From NCBI GenBank assembly GCA_016715985.1, contig JADJXD010000001.1, forward strand, positions 1,178,001 through 1,242,000: a DNA stretch of 64,000 nucleotides, given 5' to 3'. Source of the stretch: Saprospiraceae bacterium (GTDB lineage: Bacteria > Bacteroidota > Bacteroidia > Chitinophagales > Saprospiraceae). The position numbers were made by a program, and so were the translations under genes. The notes beneath the pieces were generated by a model, which saw nothing but the letters and a program-made list of their open reading frames with translations, was not told where the DNA came from and ran no database searches. The first letter of the stretch is position 1, and the number at the start of each line of letters is the position of its first letter. This document shows positions 53,692 through 63,941 of this stretch, piece after piece.

Positions 53692-56600
53692 TTAAAATGT
53701 TGCGAAAAGGTTTATACCGATTCTTCTTGTGTTTGGCGTTGAACCCAATTCTATTCCCTGTATATTGGAATCAGCAGTAAATCCTAATACTTCCGGATCT
53801 GCATTCAAATCTTTAAGGAAATTAGGAGCTTTAAACCATAAATTTCTACCTGAAACCGATAAACGTAAACTTCCGAAAGGTAACTTACCAATCAAAGTCT
53901 TAGGAAAGGTATAACCAATAGAAACTTCTCTCAACCTATAAACTGTCCCATCATATATATTCGTCTCACTGGCACCGTAAGCACCAAATCCATTTGTAAA
54001 ATGAGATTCAAAAGGTGTTATACCCACCGTATTCTGGATGGTATTTCCATTCTCATCCAATATAGGCTGGTTGGTCTGCGGATTGCCAAGAACACCCGGA
54101 ACTACCCTGAATGCTTCTCTGTCTTCCTGAAATGCAAGCATACCTCTTAACAACAATGAAGAACCTGTCGAAGTAAAAACATCTCCTCCTTGTTTCCAAT
54201 CAAACAAAGCTGAGACCGTTATTCCCTTATAAGTAAAAGTATTTATCAATCCAACAATAAAGTCAGGATTCGGATCACCTACAACTTCATTCGTAGGCAA
54301 TAAAAATGGCAGACCACTTACAGGATCAATTAATAGAGGACTACTGAGATCATTATTGTCCACTCTTGCATTTTTAGTACCAAACAGCATACCATAAGGA
54401 AGGCCTTCACGATGAATATTTCCGATATCCAATACACCTCCCACAATAATTTCTGAACCTTCTCCCGCATCAACAATCAAGGATCTGATTCTGGTAAAAT
54501 TTACTGCTGTATTCCAATTGAATCCATTTGAAGATCTTACAATATCAAGATTAAGTGCCAGTTCTATACCTTTATTTTGAATCTCTCCGGCATTTACAAT
54601 TCCTGCGCTAAATCCGGAACTGGTTGGAAGATCCGCACTCGTTATCTGATTAAATGAATTTCGTTTAAACCATGAAAAATCAATACCTACCCGATTATTG
54701 AACAATCTAAGATCTGTACCGAATTCAAGTTCTTTTGTCAATTCATTTATCAGATCTGCTTTCCCAAGCACATTACCAAGCGATGCTCTATTAATTCGGG
54801 TACCCGTTGGAGAAACAAAAGGTAAATTGATGTTGTAAACGGTAGATGTTCTGTATGGATCTGCTTCATTCCCTACCTGTGAGTATGAAGCTCTTATTTT
54901 TGCATAATTGATAAAGGTAGAACCCAAATCCAATGCATCAGATAAAATAAATGAAGTATTAAAACTAGGATAAAAATAAGAATTCTGGGAAGTCGAAGGA
55001 CTTTTAGGATTCACTAGTGTTGATGACCAATCGTTACGACCAGTAATTCCCAGATACAGAAATTTTTTATACCCGATATTGATGTCTGCATAACCAGCAT
55101 ATAACCTTTGTAATCGTCTGAAATCTTCTCTACCTAATACTGTAGTAACAGCTGAAAGATTTCTGACCGAATTATCAATAACTCCATCTCCATCAATAAA
55201 TTTTCTGGAATATGATCTTTCATTTTGATTCAGACCTGCTGTAACTGCTAAGTCTATATCATCAGACAAGTTTTTGCTCGCAGTAAGAAAATAATTAAAA
55301 TCAAGCTCAGTATTTTTTACATCTCTGGTCCAGACCCTACCGTTTGGATCACTTACCCCTCCGGTACGAACAGTGGAAATCTGGTTGTCTGTATAAGTAT
55401 TAAATCCACCCCTTGCGTTAATTGAAAGCCAATTTGTCAAAGGGTAAGATAAATTTAATGCTCCAAAAGATCTGTTGACATCACTGGTAAATTTATTATT
55501 CTTTACCAACCATAGCGGATTATCCAATGGACGGTAAAAGACACTATTACCACTAACAGGGTTTTCTGAAGGCCATCCGGTTAAATCCACATTACGTGGC
55601 AAATAAAATAATCTTGAATAAATACTGGCTTCTTCTTCTCCTTGATAATCAGTATAATATGATGGGGCAATAGGAGGTGAAGCTTGTGCGTTATTTACAT
55701 AATTAACATTTCCGGATATAGAAAGACCATTATCAAGTTTTGCGCTACCACCAAATGAAATAGAAGTTCTGCTGGTTTTGGAATTTTGTACTATACCATT
55801 ATTATCCATACGCGACAAAGTTGTACTCAAACTTCTCTTTTCATCACCCGTTGCTATAGAAAGCGAATTTTCAACTAAACTACCTGTTTCAAAAAACTCT
55901 TCCAGAAAATTGTATGGTCTAAGTTGTAAAGCAATTGGTCGTTTAAATCCAGGTCTGTTTGGATCATCCTCCAGATATTGTGGAAACACATTGGGGAATC
56001 CCTGACCTTGTGTGTATGGCAATCCCGTAATAGGGTGAGGAACTGTTCCTTCAGGATAGCCATTTGCATATATTTTAGAATATCTTGGCGTACCTGCATG
56101 AAATTCATTATTAATCCTGTCCACATGATTTGGGAACGGAGCTCCCCAGTTACCAATAAATCCTCCGTTATAGTTTTGATCTGAACCTTGCGTATAAACG
56201 TCCTGATAATTTGGCAGGCTTGATATCTTTTCCTGTGAATAGGAAGACTGGTAAGTAATTTCAAGCCCTTTATTTGATTTTTTACCGGATTTGGTTGTAA
56301 CCAAAATCACACCATTTGTAGCTCTTGAACCATACAATGCCGCGGCTGCTGCACCTTTAAGTACTGACACAGATTCAATATTATTGGGGTCAATATCAAA
56401 AGCTCTGTTTGAAAACTGTGTTGCCTGACCTTCTCCGTTAACTGAATTATCAAAAGGAATTCCATCCACCACAAAAAGCGGTTGAGTATTTCCTGTCAGA
56501 GAAGAAAATCCTCTGATATTAATTTTCGTAGATTGTCCGGGGGCACCTCCGGCACCAGTAATGTTTACTCCGGCAACTTTACCACTCAATGCTCTGATCG

Positions 56601-57009
56601 GGTCAGATTCAGAACGCTGGACCAATTGATCACTTGAAACATCTGTAACTGCATAACCTAAAGATTTTTTGTCTCTGCGGATACCCAGCGCAGTAACGAC
56701 CACCTCTTCCAGAAGTTTTCCTTCATTCATCTCTACATTTAATGTAGATGAACTACCAATTGCCACTTCTTTTGTCTCATAACCAGTGTAACTAAAAACC
56801 AGATTCGATCCGACGGCAGGGACATTTAAAGAATACATCCCGTCAATGTCTGTGATAGTACCAATGCCCGGAGCTTCCTTGACCGTGACATTAGCACCAA
56901 TAACGGCTTCTCCGGAAGAGTCAGTGACTTTCCCCGAAACCGTCCTTTGACCAAAGGTCATACTCACACTGAAAAACAGCAGGAGCATTGAAATAAAGAG
57001 TTGTTTCAT
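53692..57009 (-). CDS. SusC/RagA TonB-linked outer-membrane protein, pair 1
   Basis: 1,105 residues. Order: signal peptide (~1-20, cut near TFGQ), carboxypeptidase-regulatory-like domain (~22-105, RTVSGKVTDSSGEAVIGANV), a TonB-box-like EEVVVTALGIRRD, plug domain (GKVAGVNITGAGGAPG, INIRGFSS, FVVDGIPFD, YGSRATNGVILVTTKSG) and the 22-strand barrel. TonB-dependent importer working with the SusD gene that follows at 24 bp. Its promoter is at ~57163-57192. Confidence 0.94.
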   Translation of the reverse strand: MKQLFISMLLLFFSVSMTFGQRTVSGKVTDSSGEAVIGANVTVKEAPGIGTITDIDGMYSLNVPAVGSNLVFSYTGYETKEVAIGSSSTLNVEMNEGKLLEEVVVTALGIRRDKKSLGYAVTDVSSDQLVQRSESDPIRALSGKVAGVNITGAGGAPGQSTKINIRGFSSLTGNTQPLFVVDGIPFDNSVNGEGQATQFSNRAFDIDPNNIESVSVLKGAAAAALYGSRATNGVILVTTKSGKKSNKGLEITYQSSYSQEKISSLPNYQDVYTQGSDQNYNGGFIGNWGAPFPNHVDRINNEFHAGTPRYSKIYANGYPEGTVPHPITGLPYTQGQGFPNVFPQYLEDDPNRPGFKRPIALQLRPYNFLEEFFETGSLVENSLSIATGDEKRSLSTTLSRMDNNGIVQNSKTSRTSISFGGSAKLDNGLSISGNVNYVNNAQASPPIAPSYYTDYQGEEEASIYSRLFYLPRNVDLTGWPSENPVSGNSVFYRPLDNPLWLVKNNKFTSDVNRSFGALNLSYPLTNWLSINARGGFNTYTDNQISTVRTGGVSDPNGRVWTRDVKNTELDFNYFLTASKNLSDDIDLAVTAGLNQNERSYSRKFIDGDGVIDNSVRNLSAVTTVLGREDFRRLQRLYAGYADINIGYKKFLYLGITGRNDWSSTLVNPKSPSTSQNSYFYPSFNTSFILSDALDLGSTFINYAKIRASYSQVGNEADPYRTSTVYNINLPFVSPTGTRINRASLGNVLGKADLINELTKELEFGTDLRLFNNRVGIDFSWFKRNSFNQITSADLPTSSGFSAGIVNAGEIQNKGIELALNLDIVRSSNGFNWNTAVNFTRIRSLIVDAGEGSEIIVGGVLDIGNIHREGLPYGMLFGTKNARVDNNDLSSPLLIDPVSGLPFLLPTNEVVGDPNPDFIVGLINTFTYKGITVSALFDWKQGGDVFTSTGSSLLLRGMLAFQEDREAFRVVPGVLGNPQTNQPILDENGNTIQNTVGITPFESHFTNGFGAYGASETNIYDGTVYRLREVSIGYTFPKTLIGKLPFGSLRLSVSGRNLWFKAPNFLKDLNADPEVLGFTADSNIQGIELGSTPNTRRIGINLFATF

Positions 57010-57162
57010 ACTGTAAAATGTTTTGTTAGTAAATAAATAATAAAAGTGTGTTTTGACTAAGAGAATATTTAAATTTTTACCATTTTATTACAGAATCCAA
57101 ATTTTATATGGCTTGGTTCGATAACAAATAAAAATTTAAACATACTCCTATCAGAATAAAGA

Positions 57163-57192
57163 CAAATATAAAGTGTTTGTTAAGTTTTCAAA
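57163..57192 (-). promoter_or_regulatory. Promoter of SusC operon 1
   Basis: On the minus strand: TTTG (57192-57189), an 18-nt spacer and TATATTTG (57170-57163). It leaves a ~150-nt leader before the SusC start at 57009. Confidence 0.65.
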
Positions 57193-57209
57193 AGAAATCC
57201 TAACAAATA

Positions 57210-57245
57210 ATTAACTTAATATTAACCTGAAATGCTGCCTGCCAC
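57210..57245 (-). promoter_or_regulatory. Shared 36-bp upstream element, site 1
   Basis: On the plus strand it starts ATTAACTTAATATTAACCTG and contains GCTGCCTGCCAC. It agrees with 62284-62319 at 28 of 36 positions and lies just upstream of the promoter, like an activator site. Confidence 0.5.
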
Positions 57246-57365
57246 GACAAATTTAAATATATTAATTATTTTTCAATGTTTACAACACTATATTATAACA
57301 GATTAGATACAGTCCGAAATAAAATTGAAACGAAAAACAGTTAATAATTTATTAATAAATAAACG

Positions 57366-57398
57366 AAAAACGGTCAGAATAATTGAATATCCTGACCG
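57366..57398 (-). terminator. Terminator of SusCD operon 2
   Basis: CGGTCAG (57371-57377) pairs with CTGACCG (57392-57398); the minus-strand reading continues into TTTTTCG. It stands 31 bp beyond the SusD stop and shows that the two SusCD pairs are separate transcription units. Confidence 0.75.
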
Positions 57399-57429
57399 CT
57401 ACAATAATTTTTAAGAATAATTCTAAATC

Positions 57430-59022
57430 TTAATAACCGGGGTTCTGTTGTTCTCTCAAAACTTCATTAGTATTCAACTCATCCTGCGGGATTGGCCACA
57501 GAAATCTGAAGTCATCATAAGGTCTGGCTATAATCGTTCTGGACCCAGAATAGGTGATACCATCATGGTTTAAACCAAATCCCCAACTAGCCTTAGTAAC
57601 ATTACCAAATGCTACTTTTGACGGAATACCTCCCGTTGAAAAATCAGGATCTAAAGCTAATCTATGAATGTCATGCCATCTTCTGCCTTCTCCTAATAAC
57701 TCAATTCTTCTCTCCATTAAGATAGCTCCTAAAAGTGCTTTTGCATCAGAGAATGAACCGTCAGTAAATTGATCAGCAGGATCAGTTACTGCTCTGTTTC
57801 TAACTGCATTCAAGTGGGCTAAAGCTGCAGTAGTATTTCCCGCTCTGGCGTATGCTTCCGCTACACTCAGGTAAACTTCAGCAAGTCTGATAATCGGATT
57901 CCAGTCTTCCTGCGTAGCAACTCTGCGATACTTATTGCTAAAAAAGCCATTTCCGGCTTCACTTGTCAAAAGAGATCTACGTAAGTCCGATTGTAACCAA
58001 AGTGGGTTATTATACATTATTGGACTGATAGCCACAAGTGCTCTTCCCGGAGCAACTGCATACATAGCAGGTAATGCTCCATTCACACCTGGATTATCCG
58101 TTGAAAAATTCTCAATTGAAAAAATAGATTCTGTATTCGTATTATTAGACGCAAAAACTCCTTCAGGTGATGCTGTAAGGCTATGATTACCTACCTTATC
58201 AACCAACAACTTATTACCTTCTGTAATAACAGCCGGAAAATCGCCTTTGTGTAATTGAACCCGCATTTTTAAGGCAATGGCTGCTCCTTTAGTTGCTCTG
58301 CTGATCCTTAATCCACCTGTCCTGGTAGCCGGTAGATTCTGTTCTGCAAAATTCAGATCTTCAAGAAGTAAGGTGTAACATTCTGCAACTGTGTTTCTAC
58401 CTTTCGCTACTTCCGATGTCAATGTAGCAGAAGAATTAACTGCAACAGTTCTGTATGGAACGCCCGGATGTGATGCACCCGCTGTGTGTCCGTAAGGTCT
58501 CGAAAAATGATTTAATAATTCATGATGCGATAGTGCTCTCAAGAATCTGGCTTCCCCTTCATAGGCTTTGGCTTGAGCATCTGTTAAAACTCCATTGGTA
58601 ACAGCAGCTTTCACGCCATCAATAATTAAATTTGCCTTATTAATTACTCCATACAACGTATGCCACATAAATACATTATTTGCAGATGCAGTATTATAAT
58701 TGGCTTCGTAAGTAATCGCATAGAACGCAGCAACATTTAACATATCTTCCCCTCTCATATCTCCTTGCTGAACATTAGCGGCTCCAAAAGGATAACCTCT
58801 AACCTGTCCGCCCGCAAAGAAACCACTTTGTGCGGCATCATAAACACCCACCATCGATAATTCCACCCTTGCAGGAGTTGAAAATGCCAATGATTCTGTT
58901 ATTCTGTCAAAAGGTTGAATTTCTGTCACGTCTTTGTCGCATGACACAACCGTCATCATTAACAATACTGCGAATATTGTCAACACTTTATTTTTAAAAA
59001 TATTATAATTTATTGATTTCAT
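57430..59022 (-). CDS. RagB/SusD-family nutrient-uptake lipoprotein
   Basis: 530 residues with a lipoprotein signal ending VVSCDKD (Cys28). Typical blocks are GEARFLRALSHHELLNHF (TPR-like SusD N-terminal part), PIIRLAEVYLSVAEAYARAG, LAHLNAVRNRAVTDP and the C-terminal RRIELLGEGRRWHDIHR, then YDDFRFLWPIPQDELNTN. It is a classic SusD (SusD_RagB), distinct from the SusD-like_2 protein of pair 1. It follows its SusC gene by 22 bp. Confidence 0.93.
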   Translation of the reverse strand: MKSINYNIFKNKVLTIFAVLLMMTVVSCDKDVTEIQPFDRITESLAFSTPARVELSMVGVYDAAQSGFFAGGQVRGYPFGAANVQQGDMRGEDMLNVAAFYAITYEANYNTASANNVFMWHTLYGVINKANLIIDGVKAAVTNGVLTDAQAKAYEGEARFLRALSHHELLNHFSRPYGHTAGASHPGVPYRTVAVNSSATLTSEVAKGRNTVAECYTLLLEDLNFAEQNLPATRTGGLRISRATKGAAIALKMRVQLHKGDFPAVITEGNKLLVDKVGNHSLTASPEGVFASNNTNTESIFSIENFSTDNPGVNGALPAMYAVAPGRALVAISPIMYNNPLWLQSDLRRSLLTSEAGNGFFSNKYRRVATQEDWNPIIRLAEVYLSVAEAYARAGNTTAALAHLNAVRNRAVTDPADQFTDGSFSDAKALLGAILMERRIELLGEGRRWHDIHRLALDPDFSTGGIPSKVAFGNVTKASWGFGLNHDGITYSGSRTIIARPYDDFRFLWPIPQDELNTNEVLREQQNPGY

Positions 59023-59044
59023 TTTTACTAATTTTATTTATTAA

Positions 59045-62000
59045 TTAAAAACCTACTTTAACACCTACAGCAACTACTTTTTGTTGTGGATTTCCATTGA
59101 AATCTTCACCAAAACCTGTATTAGTAGAAAAATTGGTAGATGTCTCAGGATCTAAACCACTATAGCCAGTAAAAGTCAATAAATTTTGCCCTTGCACATA
59201 TATTTTAAGTGCACTAAGATGTAATGACTTCAACTTAGATGCTGGGATGCTATATCCTAAACTAACATTTTGCAATCTTAAAAAATCACCTTTTTCAACC
59301 CATCTGGTGGATGCAAAATCAGGATTATTTGTAAAAGCATCTCTGTTTAACCATAATTTTGGAGTTTGTCCATCACCTGGATTCTCTACGCTCTGCCATC
59401 TGCCCAGAATTTCTGTACCATTATTATTAAATGTCTGACCTAAAAGATCGGCACGAGTTCTGTTCATGATCATATTACCCCCTGAAAATCTTAGGAAAAT
59501 ATTCAAATCAAAATTACCGTAAGAAAAATTATTATCAAATCCGCCAAAGAATGTCGGAAGAGCTGAGCCCAAAATCACTCTGTCTCTTGTTGCAGATAAA
59601 GTTCTTACTGTACCCAATTCTGTTGGATTGGCTTCATTGTAAACATAATAAGTCTGATTGGTAATATTCCCCTGAACCAAAATAGTTTCAGTAATTTGAC
59701 CGTCAGCGTCTCTGTTATATGTCTCATAAATAGGGTTACCGTTAGCTGCATTTACACCTCTGTAATTATAACCGTAAATAGATCTGATGGATTCTCCTTC
59801 ACGAATAATATTGTAACTTCCAATTATATCCTGATTGTTTAACAATGATTTTACTTCGTTTTGTTGCGTTGAGAAGTTTACAGATGCATCCCATTTAAAG
59901 TTTGATTTTCTGATAAGAGATGCATCCAATGTTACTTCTATACCCTGACCTTTTACTCTACCTATATTCCTGTTAACTAGGTTACCCGGAATTCCTAAGG
60001 AAGGAGCAGTGGGTGCCTGTTGGATAATATCTTCATTATCCTGAATCCAATATGCTACGCTCAGGTTGTATTTATTGTTGTATAATCCAAGGTCAAACCC
60101 AAAGTCCAGTTTAGTTTGTGCTTCCCATTTCAACTCATCATTTCCAAAATTGCTGTAAGAAATACCGTTTTGAGTTCCATACAAAGCAGATCCATAAGAT
60201 CCTATATAAGGATAGTTACCGATATTAGTATTACCCGTCTGAGCTGCGGAACCTCTTACTCTGAAATCAGAAACAACATCCCTTAAACCATCCCAGAAAG
60301 ACTCTTCAGATACCCTATAGGCAAATGACGCACCCGGGAAGTATCCAACTCTGTTACCCGGAGCTAATGAAGACAACTCGTCTCTTCTTATTGAAGCACT
60401 TAAGTAATATTTACTATTAAAATTATAGTTCACACGTCCCAAATATGAAGCCAAACCATTCTCACCAATCCCCCCAAATACTGTAGGGGTAGAAAATGTA
60501 CCTGAAACGATGTTCTGTTGAAAATATAGATCTGAGATATCAGTTACCTGTCCCTGAAAGAATGAACTTCTCTCTTTCTGATATTCCTGAACCAATGTTA
60601 CACCCAAATTATGAGCATCGGAGAATGTCTTATTGTAGCTTAAGCTATTTTGCCAGTTCCATCTTGTGAAAGGGCTAAATGCCTGAGAAATTCTACCATT
60701 TGCACTGGAACCATCACCATGACGAGGATCCTGAAACAATAAATCATCCACATAATTTCCATCTATACCAATCTGAGTTTTCAAAACTAAATCCTTCGTA
60801 AGTTGCGCTGCAATAAAAGCGTTTCCAATTAATCTCCAGGACTTTGACTCTCTTCTATCATTCTCTAAGACAAACAACTGATTTGGAATACCATTCGATA
60901 TTACATCATTGTTTGCTCCTCTTCCCAATGAACGTACATTTATAAGATCCAGATTATAACCTGTTGGGTTATTAGGATCTCTGGCTTCTACATTCGGAAG
61001 CATACGCATAGACCCGAATATATTACCTGATAAATTGTTTGAGCCTGTTAATGGTCCAAAGTTTTCTTGTCTTGTTACGCCACTTGAAAAACCTGCTGAT
61101 AACCAATTGTTTACTTTTTGCTCAATATTTGCTCTGAATGAATATCTCTTCAGGCTGTTTGCCAATGCGATGCCCTCCTGATCAGAAAAACCGAAGGAAA
61201 CAAAATAATTTGTTTTATCAACACCTCCACTGACTGAAAGATTATGAGTTTGTTGAGTTGCACTTCTGAAAACCAAATCCTGCCAGTCGGTGTCCACTAT
61301 ACTTCCATCAGGTCTGGTTTGAAGATTGGCTACAGGATTTGCACCCGCATTTGTATATTTCTCATTCTGAATAGTAACAAAATCTCTTGCTCCTAATAAG
61401 TCAAAAAGTTTTGTTGCCTGAGCTACTGCATAATTTCCATCATATGTAAATTGAGCTTTACCTGACTTACCTTTTTTTGTTGTAATCAAAACAACACCAT
61501 TCGCTGCTCTTGAACCATAAATAGCAGTTGCAGCTCCATCTTTAAGAATCTCATATGACTCAATATCATTCGGATTTATATCCCCAAGTCCGTTGGCTGG
61601 TGTAAATCCACCCGTGTTTCCACTAATAATCGGAACACCGTCCACCACTATTAATGGTTGAGTTCCGGACGAAATACTGTTGACCCCTCTGATTCTGATT
61701 TGAGGTGCAGAACCAAGAATCCCGGAAGTATTTTGTATCTGAACTCCGGCAGCTCTACCTGCCAATTGTTGAACAAAACTCGGAGATACTAAAGCTGCAA
61801 TTGCATCTCCCTTCACTTTTGAAATGGAACCTGTCACATCTTTTTTTGCCTGTGCTCCATAACCTACAACTACTACTTCCTCCAGAAGCTTACCTTCTGA
61901 TAAGGATACATTAATCACATCAGAAGCCCCTAATGCAATTTCCTGCGTTTCATAACCCGCATAACTAAAAACAAGTGTGCTGACATTAGCCGGCACCTGC

Positions 62001-62182
62001 ATTCTGAAATTGCCGTCCACATCGGTGATAGTCCCTATTCCGGATGCTTCTTTGGCAATAATGTTAGCACCGATGAGTGCTTGTCCGGATGCGTCAGTGA
62101 CGGTTCCGGAAACTGTTCTTTGGCCGAATGTGGTACTAACAGTACCCAAAAGGACGAACAATAAGAATAAAAATTGTTTCAT
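59045..62182 (-). CDS. SusC/RagA TonB-linked outer-membrane protein, pair 2
   Basis: 1,045 residues. The ORF can begin at a TTG (62188), but the ATG two codons later (62182) is the obvious start (MKQFLFLLFVLLGTVSTTFG). It has the same carboxypeptidase-regulatory domain as pair 1 (RTVSGTVTDASGQALIGANI), the TonB-box-like EEVVVVGYGAQ, plug (RIRGVNSISSGTQPLIVVDG, YGSRAANGVVLITTKKGK) and barrel. The N-terminal 110 residues of the two SusC proteins are close relatives, while the barrels diverge, as expected for different cargo. Confidence 0.94.
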   Translation of the reverse strand: MKQFLFLLFVLLGTVSTTFGQRTVSGTVTDASGQALIGANIIAKEASGIGTITDVDGNFRMQVPANVSTLVFSYAGYETQEIALGASDVINVSLSEGKLLEEVVVVGYGAQAKKDVTGSISKVKGDAIAALVSPSFVQQLAGRAAGVQIQNTSGILGSAPQIRIRGVNSISSGTQPLIVVDGVPIISGNTGGFTPANGLGDINPNDIESYEILKDGAATAIYGSRAANGVVLITTKKGKSGKAQFTYDGNYAVAQATKLFDLLGARDFVTIQNEKYTNAGANPVANLQTRPDGSIVDTDWQDLVFRSATQQTHNLSVSGGVDKTNYFVSFGFSDQEGIALANSLKRYSFRANIEQKVNNWLSAGFSSGVTRQENFGPLTGSNNLSGNIFGSMRMLPNVEARDPNNPTGYNLDLINVRSLGRGANNDVISNGIPNQLFVLENDRRESKSWRLIGNAFIAAQLTKDLVLKTQIGIDGNYVDDLLFQDPRHGDGSSANGRISQAFSPFTRWNWQNSLSYNKTFSDAHNLGVTLVQEYQKERSSFFQGQVTDISDLYFQQNIVSGTFSTPTVFGGIGENGLASYLGRVNYNFNSKYYLSASIRRDELSSLAPGNRVGYFPGASFAYRVSEESFWDGLRDVVSDFRVRGSAAQTGNTNIGNYPYIGSYGSALYGTQNGISYSNFGNDELKWEAQTKLDFGFDLGLYNNKYNLSVAYWIQDNEDIIQQAPTAPSLGIPGNLVNRNIGRVKGQGIEVTLDASLIRKSNFKWDASVNFSTQQNEVKSLLNNQDIIGSYNIIREGESIRSIYGYNYRGVNAANGNPIYETYNRDADGQITETILVQGNITNQTYYVYNEANPTELGTVRTLSATRDRVILGSALPTFFGGFDNNFSYGNFDLNIFLRFSGGNMIMNRTRADLLGQTFNNNGTEILGRWQSVENPGDGQTPKLWLNRDAFTNNPDFASTRWVEKGDFLRLQNVSLGYSIPASKLKSLHLSALKIYVQGQNLLTFTGYSGLDPETSTNFSTNTGFGEDFNGNPQQKVVAVGVKVGF

Positions 62183-62245
62183 ACTCAAAATTGTTTGGTT
62201 AGTAAATTAATTGTTTGAAATTAAAATTTTTGAAAAAATGATTTG

Positions 62246-62271
62246 CAAACTTACAAATCATGAATGACAAA
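62246..62271 (-). promoter_or_regulatory. Putative promoter of SusC operon 2
   Basis: Minus-strand TAAGTTTG (62253-62246) is a good -7 box. The best TTTG (62271-62268) stands only 14 nt upstream, which is short, so the -33 element is uncertain. Confidence 0.4.
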
Positions 62272-62283
62272 ACATAACAATCT

Positions 62284-62319
62284 ATTAACCTAAAATTAAC
62301 ATAATTCGCTGCCTGCAAC
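62284..62319 (-). promoter_or_regulatory. Shared 36-bp upstream element, site 2
   Basis: On the plus strand it starts ATTAACCTAAAATTAACATA and contains GCTGCCTGCAAC. It matches 57210-57245 at 28 of 36 positions. The rest of the 62183-62563 gap is A+T-rich and contains no gene; TAAATTTG at 62503-62510 may be the -7 box of the plus-strand gene at 62564. Confidence 0.5.
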
Positions 62320-62563
62320 TTTTAATTTATATAAAATATTAACATATAAGAATTATATTCCATTGATATTGTTATACTTAAAGTTAATTTTTTATTGAAA
62401 ATAATTTTCAAAAATTTTCATTTTTGTGCTACATTTCTTTTGATTTTTTTGTTAATTTTAACAAAACTGCGGCCCGATTATCATCATTCTTAGAAATAAT
62501 GTTAAATTTGTGTTGAGTAGAATTTTTAAAAGAAAGACGAATTATTAATCAAAACCCATACCC

Positions 62564-63007
62564 ATGAACTTTAAATCAACCTTTCATTGTTTTTTGCTAT
62601 TTTTAACCTGTTTGGCATTCACCAATTCCGCAAAAGCACAGGTATATTTTGGTGGTGGTCTCACATTTAATACAGAACAAGGTATGAAAGCCGTAGGTAT
62701 TCAGGCAAAAACCGATTTTGCCATGAATGATAAATTTACTTTCAATGGCTCATTTGCTTACTACCTGAGAAAAGAAACTTATTTTGCCATCGACGGAGAC
62801 CTTCATTATAAATTTATCAATATCAGTGATAAGTTTATGATTAACCCGTTTGCCGGAATCAATCTGACCCGAACGACATATACAAACACATCACTAAATT
62901 TGGGTGTTTCATTCCGGTTCCCAACTGAAAAAATGACATATTATTTCGAACCCAAATATATCATTGACAATACCCAGTTTGTCTTTGCATTTGGTGTATT
63001 GATTTAG
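62564..63007 (+). CDS. Small outer-membrane beta-barrel protein
   Basis: 147 residues. The signal peptide is cut near SAKAQV. The mature ~120 residues alternate polar and hydrophobic residues in about eight strand-like segments (VYFGGGLTFN, FTFNGSFAYYL, KFMINPFAGINLT, MTYYFEPKYI), ending FAFGVLI. It resembles small OmpX/OmpW-like barrels; no family is recognised with certainty. Divergent from the SusC gene of pair 2; 24 bp before the GDPD gene. Confidence 0.72.
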   Translation: MNFKSTFHCFLLFLTCLAFTNSAKAQVYFGGGLTFNTEQGMKAVGIQAKTDFAMNDKFTFNGSFAYYLRKETYFAIDGDLHYKFINISDKFMINPFAGINLTRTTYTNTSLNLGVSFRFPTEKMTYYFEPKYIIDNTQFVFAFGVLI

Positions 63008-63031
63008 TCACTTTTCAATTAATTCTCATCT

Positions 63032-63940
63032 ATGATCCTGAAATCTATTTATACCTGTGTCATATTATTGACTTTTATATCTTGTAATATGGATAAAAAT
63101 ATGAATTCCACTCCTGAGATACAAGGGCACAGAGGTTGTAGAGGCCTGATGCCGGAAAATACCATTGAAGGATTTATTCAAGCACTGGAACTTGGAGTGC
63201 ACACCTTAGAGATGGATGTGGTCATATCGGGAGATAGTCAGGCTATTGTATCACATGAACCCTACTTCAATCATGAGATTTCCATCACTCCGGATGGAAT
63301 CGATATTAATGCTGAAAAAGAACTGGAATACAACATCTTTAAGATGAATACGGATCAGATCCAGCTTTTTGATGTTGGCTCAAAACCACATCCAAGATTT
63401 CCCAACCAAAAGAAAATAAAAACTTATAAACCTACTTTAATTCAGGTTTTCGATGCAGTCGAAAAATATCTCAATGAAAATAATTTGCCTCCGGTCGATT
63501 ATAATATAGAGATAAAAAGAGTGGCCGGTTATGACAACATTTACCACCCCGATGCGGAAACTTTTGCAAAATTGGTACTTGAAACGATAAAACAAAATAA
63601 TTTAACTGACAGAAGCATCATTCAATCTTTTGACATCGAATCACTTCAACAGGTAAAATCTCAAAATCCGACTATCAGAATTGCACTCCTGAATGAAAAA
63701 ACGGTACCTTATGAAAGAATAATTGCTGACCTGGGATTCAAACCGGATATATACAGTCCTAATTTTAAACTGGTATCTGAACAGTTATCAGACTACTGCA
63801 GAAAAGAAAATATCAGACTCATCCCCTGGACAGTCAATGAAATAAAAGATATACAGGATATGTTGGACAGAAAAGTAGATGGCATCATTTCTGACTATCC
63901 CGACAGAGTGATACAATTGGTAAAGGAACAATCCAAATAA
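63032..63940 (+). CDS. Glycerophosphodiester phosphodiesterase lipoprotein
   Basis: 302 residues. A lipoprotein signal (FISCNM, Cys19) precedes the GDPD TIM barrel: QGHRGCRGLMPENTIEGF (~33-50) with catalytic His and Arg-Gly, LEMDVVISGD with acidic metal ligands, IVSHEPYFN with the second His, and a late NYNIEIKR plus WTVNEIKD. It releases glycerol-3-phosphate from glycerophosphodiesters in the periplasm or at the cell surface. The lipoprotein form is common in Bacteroidota. Confidence 0.92.
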   Translation: MILKSIYTCVILLTFISCNMDKNMNSTPEIQGHRGCRGLMPENTIEGFIQALELGVHTLEMDVVISGDSQAIVSHEPYFNHEISITPDGIDINAEKELEYNIFKMNTDQIQLFDVGSKPHPRFPNQKKIKTYKPTLIQVFDAVEKYLNENNLPPVDYNIEIKRVAGYDNIYHPDAETFAKLVLETIKQNNLTDRSIIQSFDIESLQQVKSQNPTIRIALLNEKTVPYERIIADLGFKPDIYSPNFKLVSEQLSDYCRKENIRLIPWTVNEIKDIQDMLDRKVDGIISDYPDRVIQLVKEQSK

Positions 63941-63941
63941 A

